A stretch of DNA of 64,000 bases from Eonycteris spelaea (Eukaryota; Chordata; Mammalia; Chiroptera; Pteropodidae): assembly GCA_003508835.1 (NCBI GenBank), contig PUFA01000022.1:806001-870000 (forward strand). The letters are read 5' to 3'. The notes under the pieces were generated by a model, which searched no databases, was not told where the DNA came from, and saw only the letters and a list, made by a program, of their open reading frames with translations. This document shows positions 11,300 to 24,060 of this stretch, piece after piece. The position numbers and the translations under genes were made by a program. How positions within the stretch are numbered: the stretch's first letter is position 1; the number at the start of each line of letters is the position of its first letter.

Positions 11300-14200
11300 T
11301 GCGTTCTCAGTAAGAAAAACGCATACTTTGACGTGTCCAACTCCACATTTCTTAACTCCTCTGTGTCTTCGCCCTCTCCTAGCACTGTGTGGCTTTTCCT
11401 TCTCCTCCCCGCCCCGTCTTTGATTAGGCCTGTATGTCAGGTAAATCAGTTCATCAAAAAAAAATTATAATTCAGCGTTAAGTTTAAACATAAACATAGA
11501 TTTAATAGAATATTTTGCTTAATATTTCTAAGGTACTTGTGTGAGTAAATAAGAAAAAAAGTCTAAGCTTCTTCCGAAAAAGCACATGTATATGTTTTGC
11601 TTGCTCAATCATTGAATAACTTTAGTTCCTCTGAGGATACCAGTAGAGGCCATGTGAAAACAAGCGGTCTTGGAAGCCTGAAGCTTCTAGTAACTCTTCG
11701 CCGAAACGTGATTTTGTGGGAGAATGGTGAGCTTTGCTGACCAACACAGGGGCGACCCCCAGCCTGAGGCATTATAGCTGAGCTGCCTGGTACTGCCGTC
11801 AGCAAGGTGGTGGCTAACGCAAGGACACCTTAGCATCCTTGGTGGCGCTAATGCAGTGCCAGCAGTAAGTAGTCCAGACCTCAGTTTGTGTACTCAGAAA
11901 AAATCATCAGGTAGTGATTCGAAACAGTTTCTCGGTTTTTTAAGTCCCTCCTTCATGCTAGCAGATGATGTTTATATATTTACCTGCATTGGAAATGCTG
12001 ATCTACAATGCACTATGCAGAGAGTATGGGACTGACGCTAACGTTTATCTGATTATTTCTTTTACCATCTAGTTGCTGAATGTCATGATTAATAAGCTTC
12101 CACTTTAAAAGTACCACAGATAAGAGAAAAGTGTAATATCATTTAATGGGCAATGAATACATGATTTAACATTTTAAAGCCTTTAATAGGACTGACCCTG
12201 CAGCAAAGCTGTTCTCTGGTGTATGCTGACCACAGAAGTTCACTAGGTCAGCGTAAAAGCAAAGAAGTTTGATCTCAACTGCTAATATGCTGTGCACCTT
12301 TGTTTCTTAATCAAAATGCGAAAAGGGACATAAAATATAGAATTGTTTTTCATCAAAACTTAAACCAGAGTTGACGTCTTTAAAATACGCCTCAAAAATT
12401 AGAAGTGTAGAAATGTCATCACTTACCAAGTAAGAAAAACAAAACAAAACACATGTAGTCTGTCTCGATCACTCCTGAGAACAGACCACACACAAACTTA
12501 CATGTTTAAGCCAAGAGGGCTTTAAAATGTAAAGGGGTAGAAAGAGACTCAATGACATCAGAACTAGTGTCCCCTGTGGATTTTAAGGAAAGGTGCAGTG
12601 TAATAGGACAAGTACTCTTCCAGCAGCCTCTCAAGTTTACTTTCCAGTGCTTCCTAGGGTGAGAAAGTATCTAATTATCTAAGCTTTATTGAATCATAAG
12701 GCTTTATTAAGCAGCGACTTGAAACGACTTATCTAAAATGTCTTGTTATGTGGACTTCAGTCTTAGAAGGACAAACTAATCATCAAATTTCTTTTTATAA
12801 GGTAACGTGCAGGGTTGTATAGTTTCCATCTTAATACATAACTCATAGGTTGCTTTATTTTATGTCATGCCATGTTTTATAAGTGGTTCTTAGAAATTTG
12901 AAAGAATCTGTGCAGTTCGGCATTTGTTCTTGGTGGCTTTGGGGATTTGAGGGCAGCAGATGCCAGAGCGAGGGTCATCCACTTTCCTGCCTTCGGGAAC
13001 TGTAGGGTTAGCAGGGAGAGAGCAGGTTCTGGCTTTTGGGCTAGAGAGAAACTATCGAAACCTCGGGGGTACTTTTTACAGTAGCTTTTCGTAGGGTCGC
13101 ATAGTACTTCATTAAGACCAAACCATTTTTTACAAGTATATTTTCTCTATAAGGAAAAGCAAGTCTGGGTTAATGAGTTATAGAAAATCTAAGTCATTTG
13201 AAAAATTCATAAAGATTAAAACGACGTACATAAATCTGTTTTGGTTGCAGTTCGGTTACCATGTTCATTTATTGGATTTTTGAATAATGCTTCAATTTTT
13301 GAATTGTTATTTCAAAATGGATAATCAATGCGTGACCTTGAACATGAGGCTTCCCAGTGTCACGGTGACAGCAAAACTGCACCGTCCCTAGGCCCTTTGG
13401 CGAGACTGGCGCTTAGTAACAGTGGTGGTGAAAACACCCTCTTATAATTAGGGTGATGCTCCTTACTTCATTGCCATCTCCTCACCAATTTTCTTGTAGG
13501 GTGACGCCCCCGCCCCATATGTTATTATTTCTAAATGGAAAATGGGGAGAAGGAGGCAAAGATCGTACCAGGTAACTTCAGGTCGTCATCACCCTTCCAT
13601 CCATTTCATCCCGCTTCTAGTTTCTAAAAGGATATTAAACCAATAATAGCTTAATGATGGGCATCATGCAGTGACTCGAGCAGTCAGACGAGTGGACACA
13701 GTAACACAAAAGCGTGAGTACTTTACACACTCCCACCACCACTGCGACATCGTGCCAGTCGGTCAAGTAAAAGATAAATGAGCCAATGTGCCCGACCAGT
13801 TTGTTTTACGTAGAGAAGGCTGGACGCTAAATGTACCCTTTCCTCCCAGTTACCTGCTGTCTGAGAATCCAGCTTGAATCTCGTCGCAGCCAATTCCTAA
13901 GATACACATCAAAATTCATCACACGTATAGAGCTCTGTGAGGTCAGTGTTAGGGATTCCCAACTTTGTTTTCTAATACTCAAATAGTTTAAAATGTCGGT
14001 TAAGAAACGTCAGGTTCAGTTACCGGTACTTTGGACGGGTCGCAGCCCAGCAGCGGCAGCTCAAATACAGGGCGTGCGGAGAGGTGGCTCAGAGTGTCCC
14101 CTGTGCAGGCGCTCAGTTCCGGGTCTAAAGTCTAGATTACAAACATGCGAAATTCAGGTTTAACAACATATCTTCCTAAGATAAGAATCTTAATCCTTTA

Positions 14201-17200
14201 TGAAAAGAAAAATAAACAAAGCCCAGATAACAGGTTTCCCTTGGTGGTGAGCTACCAAGTGTTCAGATCTGATTTCCCTCCAGTTCTGCCATCTCCCTGG
14301 CCCTCAGTCATCCCAGGGAGAGCCTCACTCCAGTGACCCTTCCTGTCAGGGCAGGTGGCTGCGGCCAGTCTGACCTGGAAAGAAACCAGGACTCCTTCCC
14401 AACCTGGATGTGCTGGTCCTTTATTTTACCAGCCCCACGCCCTGGGGGCTTTGTTCAGAGTCCAGCAGGCCTCTCATCTGCAAGCTGATTGGATTAGCTC
14501 AGTGCTAAGCAACTTAACATAGTTTTCCTAAGCATTTCACACAAAAAGAAAAAGCATACATTTTTCCCACATTAGACCATTGCTTATAAACTACAGAATT
14601 CCATGTGATTCACACATAAAAGGGTCTCGCTTATCTGCTCTTTTTTGGTGTAACCAGCTGTGGAGGTTGGATGAGGAGAGTAAAGTGAAATCATAGAAGC
14701 ATATGAGAGACTCCAAGCTCATTGCCAGTTAAGAGTATTAGAAACGATGTCACTGTCATTTTCGTTCCCAACACTAATGTGTCATATCAGTAAGATTCTT
14801 GCCATGAGTGTCTTTACCACTTCTTGATTTCTAGAAGGAATTTTTCTGGCCATCCAGAGCTCTCTCTTAAACCTAAAACACTGAGTCGAAAAGATTATCA
14901 GTAGTATTAGGCGAGAATGTGGTCCTTTACTTTCAGTGAAGATGGTGTCACCAGTGTTAGCAGTGGCACTTTAGAAGATGGCGTGTCCTCCTCCTGTCCT
15001 CCTCAGAACTGTGAGCAAGAACAATAACAAAGTCTTTATTGTATTTACCAATCATTGGAAATAGTTGTCTAAAATCATTGGATTTATACTATGTTGACCA
15101 TACCCAGGTTTATTATAAGTAGTCAAACACAGAGTACATATTACAACCCACCAATCCAGTCAATACAAAATTTAAGGTGGTATTGGTTCTCTTTCTTATT
15201 TTAGAGAACAGTAGCTCAAATAACATGAATAAACATTAGTGTTTATTATAATTGTATATTTTTTCCTACTTATTCCTAATATTCATTTCTATTCTTAAAT
15301 CCATCATCAGGTTACAAGAATATAGGCATTGGCATGTAGCAGATATTGTAAAGACATATAAGATAAAAAAGACAAAAACGTATTATAAAGTTCATGTTAG
15401 GCTCACTAACCGTGCTCGCTAGTTTCACTTGTTTCTTTTTTATAAGCATTTGTTCTTTACTTTCCTGGTTGTGTTCAGAGGGCGTCTGGTGTTAACTTAT
15501 GTAAAATTAACTCTATAAATTAAGTTTTTGAAGCTAACTTCAAATTCTGTTTAAATAACATTAACAGTAGGAACTCGAGGATCTTGAAGCCTTCAACATA
15601 AGGATACACTTAAGCAGGTAATAGACAAGGTTGAAGGCACCCAGCTTGCAAGTACCCAGAGCCACCTCCTACATCATTGCCCAGTTTGCTTGGTATCGTG
15701 AGTGTGTGTGGTGTGTCTGCCATGCGTGCGTAGGTGTACAGCTGTCTCACTAGAGTGCCCCTGTCTCCCTGGCTGAACCCTGCTGAGCCCACTGCCCTAT
15801 TTGAAGGGTCCTGCCAACCTCTTCCTAGGATTGAATCTTTGTTTCTGAGTTTCTTTCTTCTTGGACATGTTTCATCGAAGCCAGGGCTTTACACAGCACT
15901 AAAAATCAATGTGAAATAAGACCATTAAAAGCCCAGACATCTTCCCACCTAATATTGGGTCTTTTCCCCCGTCTGTGGTAAAGATAACTTTCAGTTTCTA
16001 TTATATTTTCTAGTACTTATAAAATAGAATAAGAGAGGGATGGGAGGAGACAGATTAGGGAATGTGCTGACATTTGTGAGGATTGCATGTGGGAGATGAG
16101 GGGTGAACTGGAATTCTGGGGCTTCCTGTGGTCGTCGGATGTCACCGAGATGAAGGTGTCATGAAGTTAGTCCCGGTAGAGCCCATACACAGGCGGTGGC
16201 AGGAGGAAATCGGGTGTTTGGGGCTCCCTCCGAACCCGTCCCTGAAGGCTTAATGGTCTGGGGAAGGGAATCGAAGCCCTAGTGTACAATCAGCCTTCCC
16301 GTCGGGGCTGCTCCTTGACCCCGTGGGTCGCAGGCGTTTTGGGTTAGCAGACGTGATGGGTCCAAGTCCAGGTCCAGGGCGAGCATCAGTGTAGACACAG
16401 AGCCCATTCAGGCATGTGGTAGCAATCCTGACCTCTCCAGACTTTGAATGCCAAGTAGGGTTACTGTTGACATTGTACAAAAGGACTTATACAAACTGAA
16501 CTTGGAGAATTAACTTTTGTTAATTCTCTATCCTTACATCTCTCTCCTTTTTAATTGATATGTGGAGCAACACCTTAATTGTTTGCTTTTCCAGGTTTCA
16601 AAGTAAGAGACAGGTAGCAGTTTACATGTTATGATTGTTTCCGAGATGATGAAAACTTAAGTCCCCAGAGCTTTAGTCCACGCCCACCCTGCATAAAGTG
16701 AATAAACACAAGGCCAGTGCCGACTGCCCCGTCCTGCAGGGAGGTCCGCGTCGGTGGCTTCCTTGGTTTTGTGCGGTAACCGTTTCACATGGTCACTCGG
16801 GATTGTGGGAGGAGCCCCGTTTGTTTCCTCCGCCCTTCCTGCCCATCATCTCGGAAGCCAAGGGACCGTTCTGTGTTCAGAACAGAGTCTGCGCCTCTCG
16901 TGGGTGCGCACTGGCCGCACGCGGTCAGCACAGCGAGGGGACCGGGGGTGCCCGCTGTGTCTCGCGCTGAGACGCTCCTCTGAAGGGCAAGTGTGTCGGC
17001 CCGCGGCCCCCGGCTGGCGCCCGCCGTGCCCTGCGCTGGGCCCTCGCGGGGTCCTTGCGCACGTTTGAAGCGGCTCATTTCATTGTCTGATTTCGGTTGC
17101 ACTGAAAACGCAGGCCTGTAACTTCATCGTGAAAAGAAAGTGCTTGTCCAAGCACGTTGCGTGTTGGCAGCTTAGAGGCTGCTCTTTTGCTGTCTGGAAC

Positions 17201-18360
17201 TGGGACAACTTTTTAACCTCTCCAAGGCAAGGGAGCTGTGACAAGGTGTCAGTTACTTCCAAAAAGTAAATAAATCACAGGCACTGAGTTTCCACAACAA
17301 TAAGGGTCCCATGTCCTCACACGAGTTTCTCATTCCGTGATTTTAAATCGTATTGTTTTGTAGTGAATGCTCTGCCTTCAGAATAAACTTTAAAAAAAGC
17401 ACAGCATAGAGAGCCAAGTACCCCGAGAGGGAGTTTCTCAGCATTCACAATGAAAGAACAATGTGTTAACTTTAATAAAATGAACCGGAGAACAAAGAAG
17501 TTAAAGGTATACTTGAAATTTAATCTTTTGTTGCCTGTTTTCTTTACCACATCAGGAAATACCAGTATAGCTGTAGTGTGAACATCCCTGTGTTGGAGTG
17601 AGAGACACGAAATAGTTTAAATATTTCGTAAGCCAGTTAGTTAATCACTAAATTCACCTAAGACTTAGCAGTTTCCGTGAATAATTCTCAACTTACCCTA
17701 TAGTTTAGAGTACCTCAAAAATTGAAAAATACAGAGATAAGAGTCTTTTTTGGCTTAACTCCATTGATTGGCTAATATATAACAACAGTCCTACAGTTGG
17801 CCAGGTCCCACTCCAAAACCTTAACCATGAAATTGTACTTTTTCAAAAAGGAAATAAAAACACTAATCATTAGTTGAATAAAGACTGTCTGAGCACACAA
17901 TGGTCTGCAAGTATAAAGCTTGAATTTGCTAATCTTTATCGAGGAACTTCCGGCTCTCCTCAGGTGTGTGGTGAGCAAACAGACGCTCTGTGCTGAGCGA
18001 AAGATGGCTGTTTGGGTTTTAGCTCCATGGGTTATGACCTCCAGAACTGTTCGTGCAGTTAACTCTGAGTCACAGATTATCTAACCAGAGTGGATAAGAA
18101 TATGCAAAATAATAATGACAGCATGCCTAAGTCAGATAGAAAAGGTTTTTATACTTTATTGAAAAGTATGTTAGCATTGCGAAAGCCTTGTCTAGAAAGA
18201 AGCAATATAAGCTTCTATTGTCAGAGTTGCTAGAGCTTTATTCCATTTCTACTTAGCATTTTTTAAAATTTGTTTTTAGTATAGCTTTTATTGCTTAATA
18301 CTGGGTTAATATTCTGGAAAAGATATATCAGAATACTGTATTACATTTTGTTTTTCACTG
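11300..18360. other. Intronic DNA with no feature recognised
   Basis: I find no gene, RNA gene, recognisable transposon or satellite in this stretch. Short open frames exist but lack domains. A GC-rich part at about 16700-17070 interrupts otherwise AT-rich sequence. Highly degraded repeats could be missed by eye. Confidence 0.5.
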
Positions 18361-18604
18361 TTTAAGAAAGATATGCTAATAATTTGGAGCAGTGGTCTCT
18401 AAACTTCTTTATTGCATGTATCTGAGGACTTTTTAGCATGAACCACCAATCTGCATGTTTATTTATAAATGCTATATACATTATACAACATATTAAAAAC
18501 AAACATAGAAAATATAGAAATTTAAAATAATGAGATTTTATGTCTTAAATATCTATTCTAATATCTTAATTGAATACCCAGTGGGTTATTTGTCTTTTTA
18601 TTTT

Positions 18605-18700
18605 ATTTTTTACACACCTACAGCCAGCACCTGGTCTTCCTAGGTTGGCTCCCAACCAAGAACTAACAAGGCCCGACCCTGCTTAGCTTCCATGATCAGT
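18605..18700 (-). repeat. Retroposed 5S rRNA-derived element (SINE or pseudogene)
   Basis: The plus strand reads 'aggcccgaccctgcttagct' at 18669, which is the reverse complement of the 5S rRNA internal promoter region. Preceding phrases ('ctcccaaccaagaactaac', 'ctacagccagcacctggtct') match the 3' half of 5S rRNA with substitutions. The first third of the gene is missing. On the minus strand the 3' end runs into an A-rich tail (18605-18613). A 13-bp repeat, gtctttttatttt at 18592-18604 and gtcttcttatttt at 18701-18713, has one mismatch and looks like a target-site duplication. Together these indicate L1-mediated retroposition. Fruit bats are reported to carry 5S-derived SINE families; a lone 5S pseudogene is the alternative. 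Confidence 0.85.
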
Positions 18701-18713
18701 GTCTTCTTATTTT

Positions 18714-19450
18714 TTACTTTTGAATTTGACATAATTACAGACTCACAGGAAGTTGCAATAAGTAGTACATAGAATCTCCGGATACTTTCAGCTAGCTCAC
18801 CCCATCACGATACCTTGTATGACTGGAACAATATTAAAACCAGGAAATTGCCATTGGTATAATACTGTTAATTCAACTACAGACCTTACTCAGTTTTCAC
18901 CAGTTTTCATATGCACTCACTGGGGTGTGTGTGTGTAGTTCAGTGCGGTTTGATCCTATTTATAGATCTCGACAATCACTACTATAATCAAGATATGCTA
19001 CTGTGTCTCGGATCACCACAAGGAAGTCCCTTATAGTTGAAGTCTCCCCTCCTCGCCTCATCGCTGTCCGCTGCCGACCACTAGTCTGTGTCCCTTTCCA
19101 CAGCTTTGTCATTTCCAAAATGTCATATAAATCAGTCCACAGTACTGTAGGCATGTGACCCTTGAGGTTGACGCTACTCACGAAGCATTGCGTGCTCGAG
19201 ACCCACCCAGGCTGTCATGTCCACGGCCGCCGCTGAGTGCTGTGCTCTCCTCCGAGCGCTGTAGCAGAGTTTGCTCCACCGTTCACCTGAGGGCATTTAC
19301 GTGGTTTCCAGTTTGAGGCTCTTGTGAGTAGAGCTGCTGTGACCATCGCGTACAGATTTTGTGTGAACAGGAAGTTGCACTTCCTTGGGCCGAACGCCCG
19401 CGGGAGCAGTTGCTCAGCCGTGGCGCGTGTTTCCTGGCGCTGCTGTACTA
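18714..19450 (-). mobile_element. Old L1, 3' portion, antisense
   Basis: Phrases in order on the plus strand match an antisense L1 3' region: 'acagactcacaggaagttgc', 'aaaaccaggaaattgccatt', 'gtcatttccaaaatgtcata', and 'agagctgctgtgaccatcgc' near 19330. The part from about 19190 to 19450 has many A/T to G/C changes relative to the pattern I expect. It resumes at 19925 after an inserted segment. Confidence 0.85.
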
Positions 19451-19924
19451 GCCGCGTTATCCGACAGTTGCGTAGGTTACAACTCCAAATGGGTGTCACT
19501 GGGCTCAAAGCTGCGTGGTAACAGCTGGTTCCCTTCCGGGGGCTCCAAGGACAAATCTGTTTCCGCGCCTTCTGCATCTCCTTCCTCCTCCTGGCCCTTA
19601 GCTCGGGGCCCCATCCTCCATCTTCAGGGCCAGCGCAGTCGCATCTCCGTCCGTGCCTTTCTCCCGTGGTCACGTCTCCCTCTGACTCCCCTACCTCCCT
19701 CCCGTCTTCCACTTTTCACCCTGAGGTGAGGTGAGGTGATCTGGTGCTTGCACCGGCTGCCTGGATAAACCCAGGTGCTCTCCCTGCGTTAAGGTCAGCT
19801 GATTACAACCTCAGTTCCATCCGCAACTTTATTCCCCTTTGCCAAGTAAAGTAACATAATCCCAGGTTCCAAGGATGATGACAAGGACCTTGTGGGGAGC
19901 GGGGGTTACAGAGTGGGGTGTGTA
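19451..19924. repeat. Segment interrupting the L1, probably another old interspersed repeat
   Basis: L1 similarity stops near 19450 and resumes near 19925. Between them, 'tttgccaagtaaagtaacat' followed by 'cccaggttccaaggatgatg' at 19838-19880 resembles a common old mammalian repeat with 'ccaaataaggtcacattc...aggttc'. I recognise the pattern but cannot name the family securely. The rest is GC-rich without a recognisable gene. Confidence 0.5.
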
Positions 19925-20370
19925 CCATTCTGTTCACTGCATGTGATTTATTTATATTTAAGTTTTTTTAAAAAACTGGCAAACTGTCTTCCAGAATGGC
20001 TGTACCATTTTACATTTTCACCAGTAATGTCTGAGAAATCCAGGTTCTCCATATTGCCAGCATTTGGTGTTCTGATAAGTGTACCGTGATACTGTAGTTT
20101 TAATTTGTATTTCTGTGATGGTTAACGATGATGAACTTTTTTCATGTGCTTATTTGTCACCCTTATCACTTCTCTGGTGAAATGTGGCCTCATGTCTTGC
20201 CTATTTTTAATTGGATTCTTTGTTATTTTACTGTTGTGTTTTGGGATCTTTCTTTGTTGGATATGTGATTTGCAGATATTTTTTCTTGGTCCGTAGCTTG
20301 TTTTTTTATCCTGTTAACAGGTTCTTCTGCTTATGGGAAACTATAAAATCTCATTTCTCGCCTTATGTGA
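19925..20370 (-). mobile_element. Old L1 continued, ORF2-end region, antisense
   Basis: The plus strand has 'aaaaactggcaaactgtctt' then 'ccagaatggctgtaccattt', 'tggttaacgatgatgaactt' and 'tttcatgtgcttatttgtca', the antisense of the C-terminal end of L1 ORF2. All frames are broken. It is most simply the continuation of the copy at 18714-19450. Confidence 0.85.
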
Positions 20371-20914
20371 ATGATGCCACATGCTGCAGTCATGGATATC
20401 TCATGGGGTTTTAAAGAAAACATTTCCATGAGAAAGCAATCATTACTTAACACTGTTTCAGGTAACACTTCGTGCTGATTTGGGTGCATTTAGCACTGGA
20501 CCAGCGAAGTGCTTGAACTGACTCTTGCTACTTTGCAAGAACTGCTTTTGAAATTTTCGGGAGTGTTGCAAGTGGTTTTGTGTGGTCACTACGCATGCCA
20601 TGGAAAATGGCCAGCACTGCAGATCTGTGTTCTGGTGTTTCTGGAGAGAGAGCTGCTGAATATTCTATCAGCACACTACTGGTGGAGCTAAGGAAAAATT
20701 ACCAAGAAATTGAGGGGGGAGGGTTTCCTTACTAAAGAAGTAACTCAATACTCATTGAGATATATGTCATTAATAAACATGTCAGCGTCAGGACATTCTC
20801 TTTATCAGATTATAATATTTGCTGTGCGCTTTTTTTGTTGTTTTTATTTCTGTTTCATCAGTTTTGTCTTATTCATGATTATAATTTTCCAGGATATCAG
20901 GCAGTAATAAGTAA

Positions 20915-21120
20915 TACAGTTTAGTACTCTGGATTGGATTATGAATTTTGGAGTCAGATAGTCTTGGTTCAGATGCCACCTCTACTTAGTAGCTGATTGA
21001 CCCTGGACAAGATTATCTCATATGTAAAATTGTGATAGTAATAATGCATACTTCATAGATTACAAAACTTACAAAGCATGTAACAGATAATGACTCTGAA
21101 TGTTACCTATTGTATCATTA
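20915..21120 (+). repeat. MIR SINE
   Basis: The sequence has the ordered MIR pattern: 'gaattttggagtcagatagt', 'cttggttcagatgccacctc', 'gctgattgaccctggacaag', then a 'atgtaaaattgtgatagtaa' tail. It is nearly full length and ancient. Confidence 0.85.
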
Positions 21121-23339
21121 TAGTCATCACCTCTGTAATCTCTGCAGGTCAAACCAAACACCTTTCATAGTCACAACAGATCTTATTCTACGTGACGTCC
21201 AATAAGTTATGTACATGACAGTACTAAGAATATAGCTGCCTCCATATGTTAGTGCAATTGAAAGATGCATTTTGACTCTATGGAATACTTGTGGGGAAAA
21301 GTCATCTTAGAAATGGACACGGTAGTGGACATAAAAATGGATAACAATACAAACAGATGTAAAATAGTAGAATTTTAAATATAATTCATTCCCTACATGC
21401 TAAAAATACCTACTCTATGCTACTGAATACCTACTCTGCTTTCTTGAGAGAAAAAGCTCTGGGAGATGTAAATATGACAACCTATTGGTTCATGCTAAAG
21501 ACCACCTTCCCATAAAAACGCATATAAACATAAGAGTTTGTGTTCTCAGCCCGTTCACCAGACCCTTGACATTCGGCCAGGGGCACCAGGCAGGGCGAGA
21601 ATCTCTCTCTCAGCCATTTTTAGAACTTCCCATGCATGGCATGCTTGGCGAGGAGAGAAGGAAGTCCTGTGGCAAGTGCCAGTTTCTCAGCCAGCTAGGA
21701 AAAGCCTTAGAAAGAGCTGGAAGACAGAACCAGGGAGTGTCAGGAGAGGCCGTGGAGATGCCTAGGCTGCGGGCCCACGCCCTTGGTCCTGCGGGTCTGA
21801 GAGTCAATGATAGTGATATATTTTTTCACTCCTAGTTATACTGTTTACAGTTCAGAGTAAATGCTGAAAATGTTCAGTCATTTAAGAATTTTTTTCACCT
21901 AGACTAAAAATTGGGGCATACAGTGGCATAACTTTTCTGGGAGGTAGTTAATCGGAAACAAAAAATTTCAGGTATTTGCCTTTTGTCCTCCTGATTGCAC
22001 CTCTAGGAATTTATCCTAGGATGAAATAAGACAGGCAATGCAAGATGCTAGCTTAAATGTTCTTTGCAGGATTAGTGATAGAATTGAACCTACAGAAAGA
22101 CTAATGGTACCTATGTGTCTTAGATACTCCAAGGAGTAAATATTATCTACGTGTTGTACATATATAACAGTAACAGATAACTTAAAGTGGTGACACATAT
22201 CTGTATGTATTAGCATTAAAAGAAGACCACGTATTGTATTTACTGGGAAATAAAAGTAGGTTATGAAACAGTCCAATAACACACTTTTTATGTTAAGCAA
22301 TGTACAGTACAATACTCTGGAAAATTGTTTCCCAGAATGTTAAAATGTCATCTTTTTGGTGATTTTTAGTGAGAAATGTCATTAACTTTCAAATGAATGT
22401 TAATCAGTATTGCGTCACAATTATTTACAATAATGTGAATCACTTTTATATTCAGAAGAAGCAGTACAGTTACTTTTATTTTAAAAATAAACTGTATATA
22501 ACCTTGCTGTTTAGTAACAGTATGACTTCTGATTTGTTGTAAATCTCCTCATGTGTAAAAGGAAGGTAATAATAAACTTTCAGTGTAAATGTCGGTTCTA
22601 ACCCCCATGCCACCCTCCTGCCCATTCACGCGTCCTGAGCCACCCGTGACTCAGGAACAGCTGAAGTGAGTGCCTTCTCAGGGCCGTGGGTTGGTTTCTC
22701 ATCAGCAACTCCCTTAGCAAAAGTAGAGCTGTCAGAGGGGGCGTGGGGGCAGGGTAGAGGGGAACCCAGTGTGCACACAGCCCAGGAGAGAAGTCAGGGT
22801 GTTGGCAAAGTCCAGAATCATGTGGCACTTTGAAGACTGGCCCTGGTTCGAGTCATCTGTAGAACTGTCATGTTTCAAACCTTCTCTTGGTGAATTTCAG
22901 GAAAGGGAGACAGTCCTTTTTCATTCATTTCAACTTAGCAATTTATTTAGAGGAGAAATTCTCTTGGTTAAAAGAAACCAAAAAGGATGAACTGTAGACG
23001 GCTACCTGGATTGACTGGTACTCTAAGTGTCTGTGAGGAGGATGTAGTGAGTGACAGTGTGTCACACCCCACCCCACGTACAGCAGAACCTTTACCTTGA
23101 GACACAAGTGCTTTTTCCCTGGCTATTTTTTTTTAGAAATAACCACATTTTTAGAAAGTTAATTTTACGGATTTTGCCTTTAAGAACAAAATTTTCACAT
23201 CTCTCTGAGGACCCGTCTTGAATTGAAACTGTTCACCTGTCATCTCCATCCTCTAAGCTCCTCCAGGTTAGGTGATACCATTTATCTTTGGTAAACCCAG
23301 GGCCAAGCTATAAATATTTATTTTGTTGGCTAATTAACT

Positions 23340-23956
23340 AATTTTGTCTTTTTTAAATTTCTGTTTTAAGTATAGTTGGTATGTAATTTTATATTGTTTT
23401 TATTAGTTACAGGTGCACAATACAGTGTGATTTGACATTTTTATCCCTTACCATGTGATCACCGCCCCCCCCCCAATTCCAGTGATCATCTGTCACCATG
23501 CGGACTCATCACAGCATTGTCGACCGCAGTCCCCTGCACCTTCTCACCCAGCCCCCCGTTTCCTCCTTTCTGGTAGCATCCCTTTGGTCTCTTTCTATGC
23601 GTCTGTTTTTGGTTTGTTTCTTTTGTTTTTAGATTCTACTTTTAAGTGAAAACATATGGTATTTGTCTTTCCCTGCCTGACTTATCTCACTTAGCCTAAT
23701 ACCCTCTGGATCCATTCATATTGTCGCAGTCATGGCAGGATTCCATTCTTTGTGTTGCTGTGTGATATTCGCGTGTGTGTACGTGTGTGCACACCACATC
23801 TTTGTCCATGCTGGTCAATGGGCACCTGCGTCGCCCCCATACCTTGGCTGTTGTAAACGATGCTGCGGTGTACATAGGGTGCATAGACCTTTTTCAATTA
23901 GTTTTCTCGTTTTCTTCAGATAAATACCCAGGAGTGGAATTGCTGGGTTGTATGGT
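23340..23956 (-). mobile_element. L1 3' end, antisense, main part of a 5'-inverted insertion
   Basis: On the plus strand the L1 tail starts as a T-rich run near 23349, then 'agtatagttggtatgtaatt', 'gttacaggtgcacaatacag', 'actcatcacagcattgtcga' and 'ctcacttagcctaataccct', and finally 'taaatacccaggagtggaat' and 'tgctgggttgtatggt' at 23941-23956. This is the antisense of the L1 3' UTR and end of ORF2. All frames are broken. The 5' side joins an inverted L1 piece at about 23957. Confidence 0.9.
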
Positions 23957-24060
23957 ACATCCAACAGGCGTATGAAAAGATGCGGAAATCACTGCTCACA
24001 GGGCGATGCCCCCCGAAAGCACAGGGAGCTGTCACCGCCCGCCAGTCTCGCTTTGTGCTC
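23957..24060 (+). mobile_element. Inverted 5' piece of the same L1
   Basis: Immediately after the antisense L1, the plus strand continues in the sense direction with 'catccaacaggcgtatgaaa' and 'gatgcggaaatcactgctca', which is L1 ORF2 C-terminal coding sequence. The segment lies upstream of the main part in L1 order but in opposite orientation, as produced by twin priming. The far limit is uncertain because similarity fades near 24060. Confidence 0.75.
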
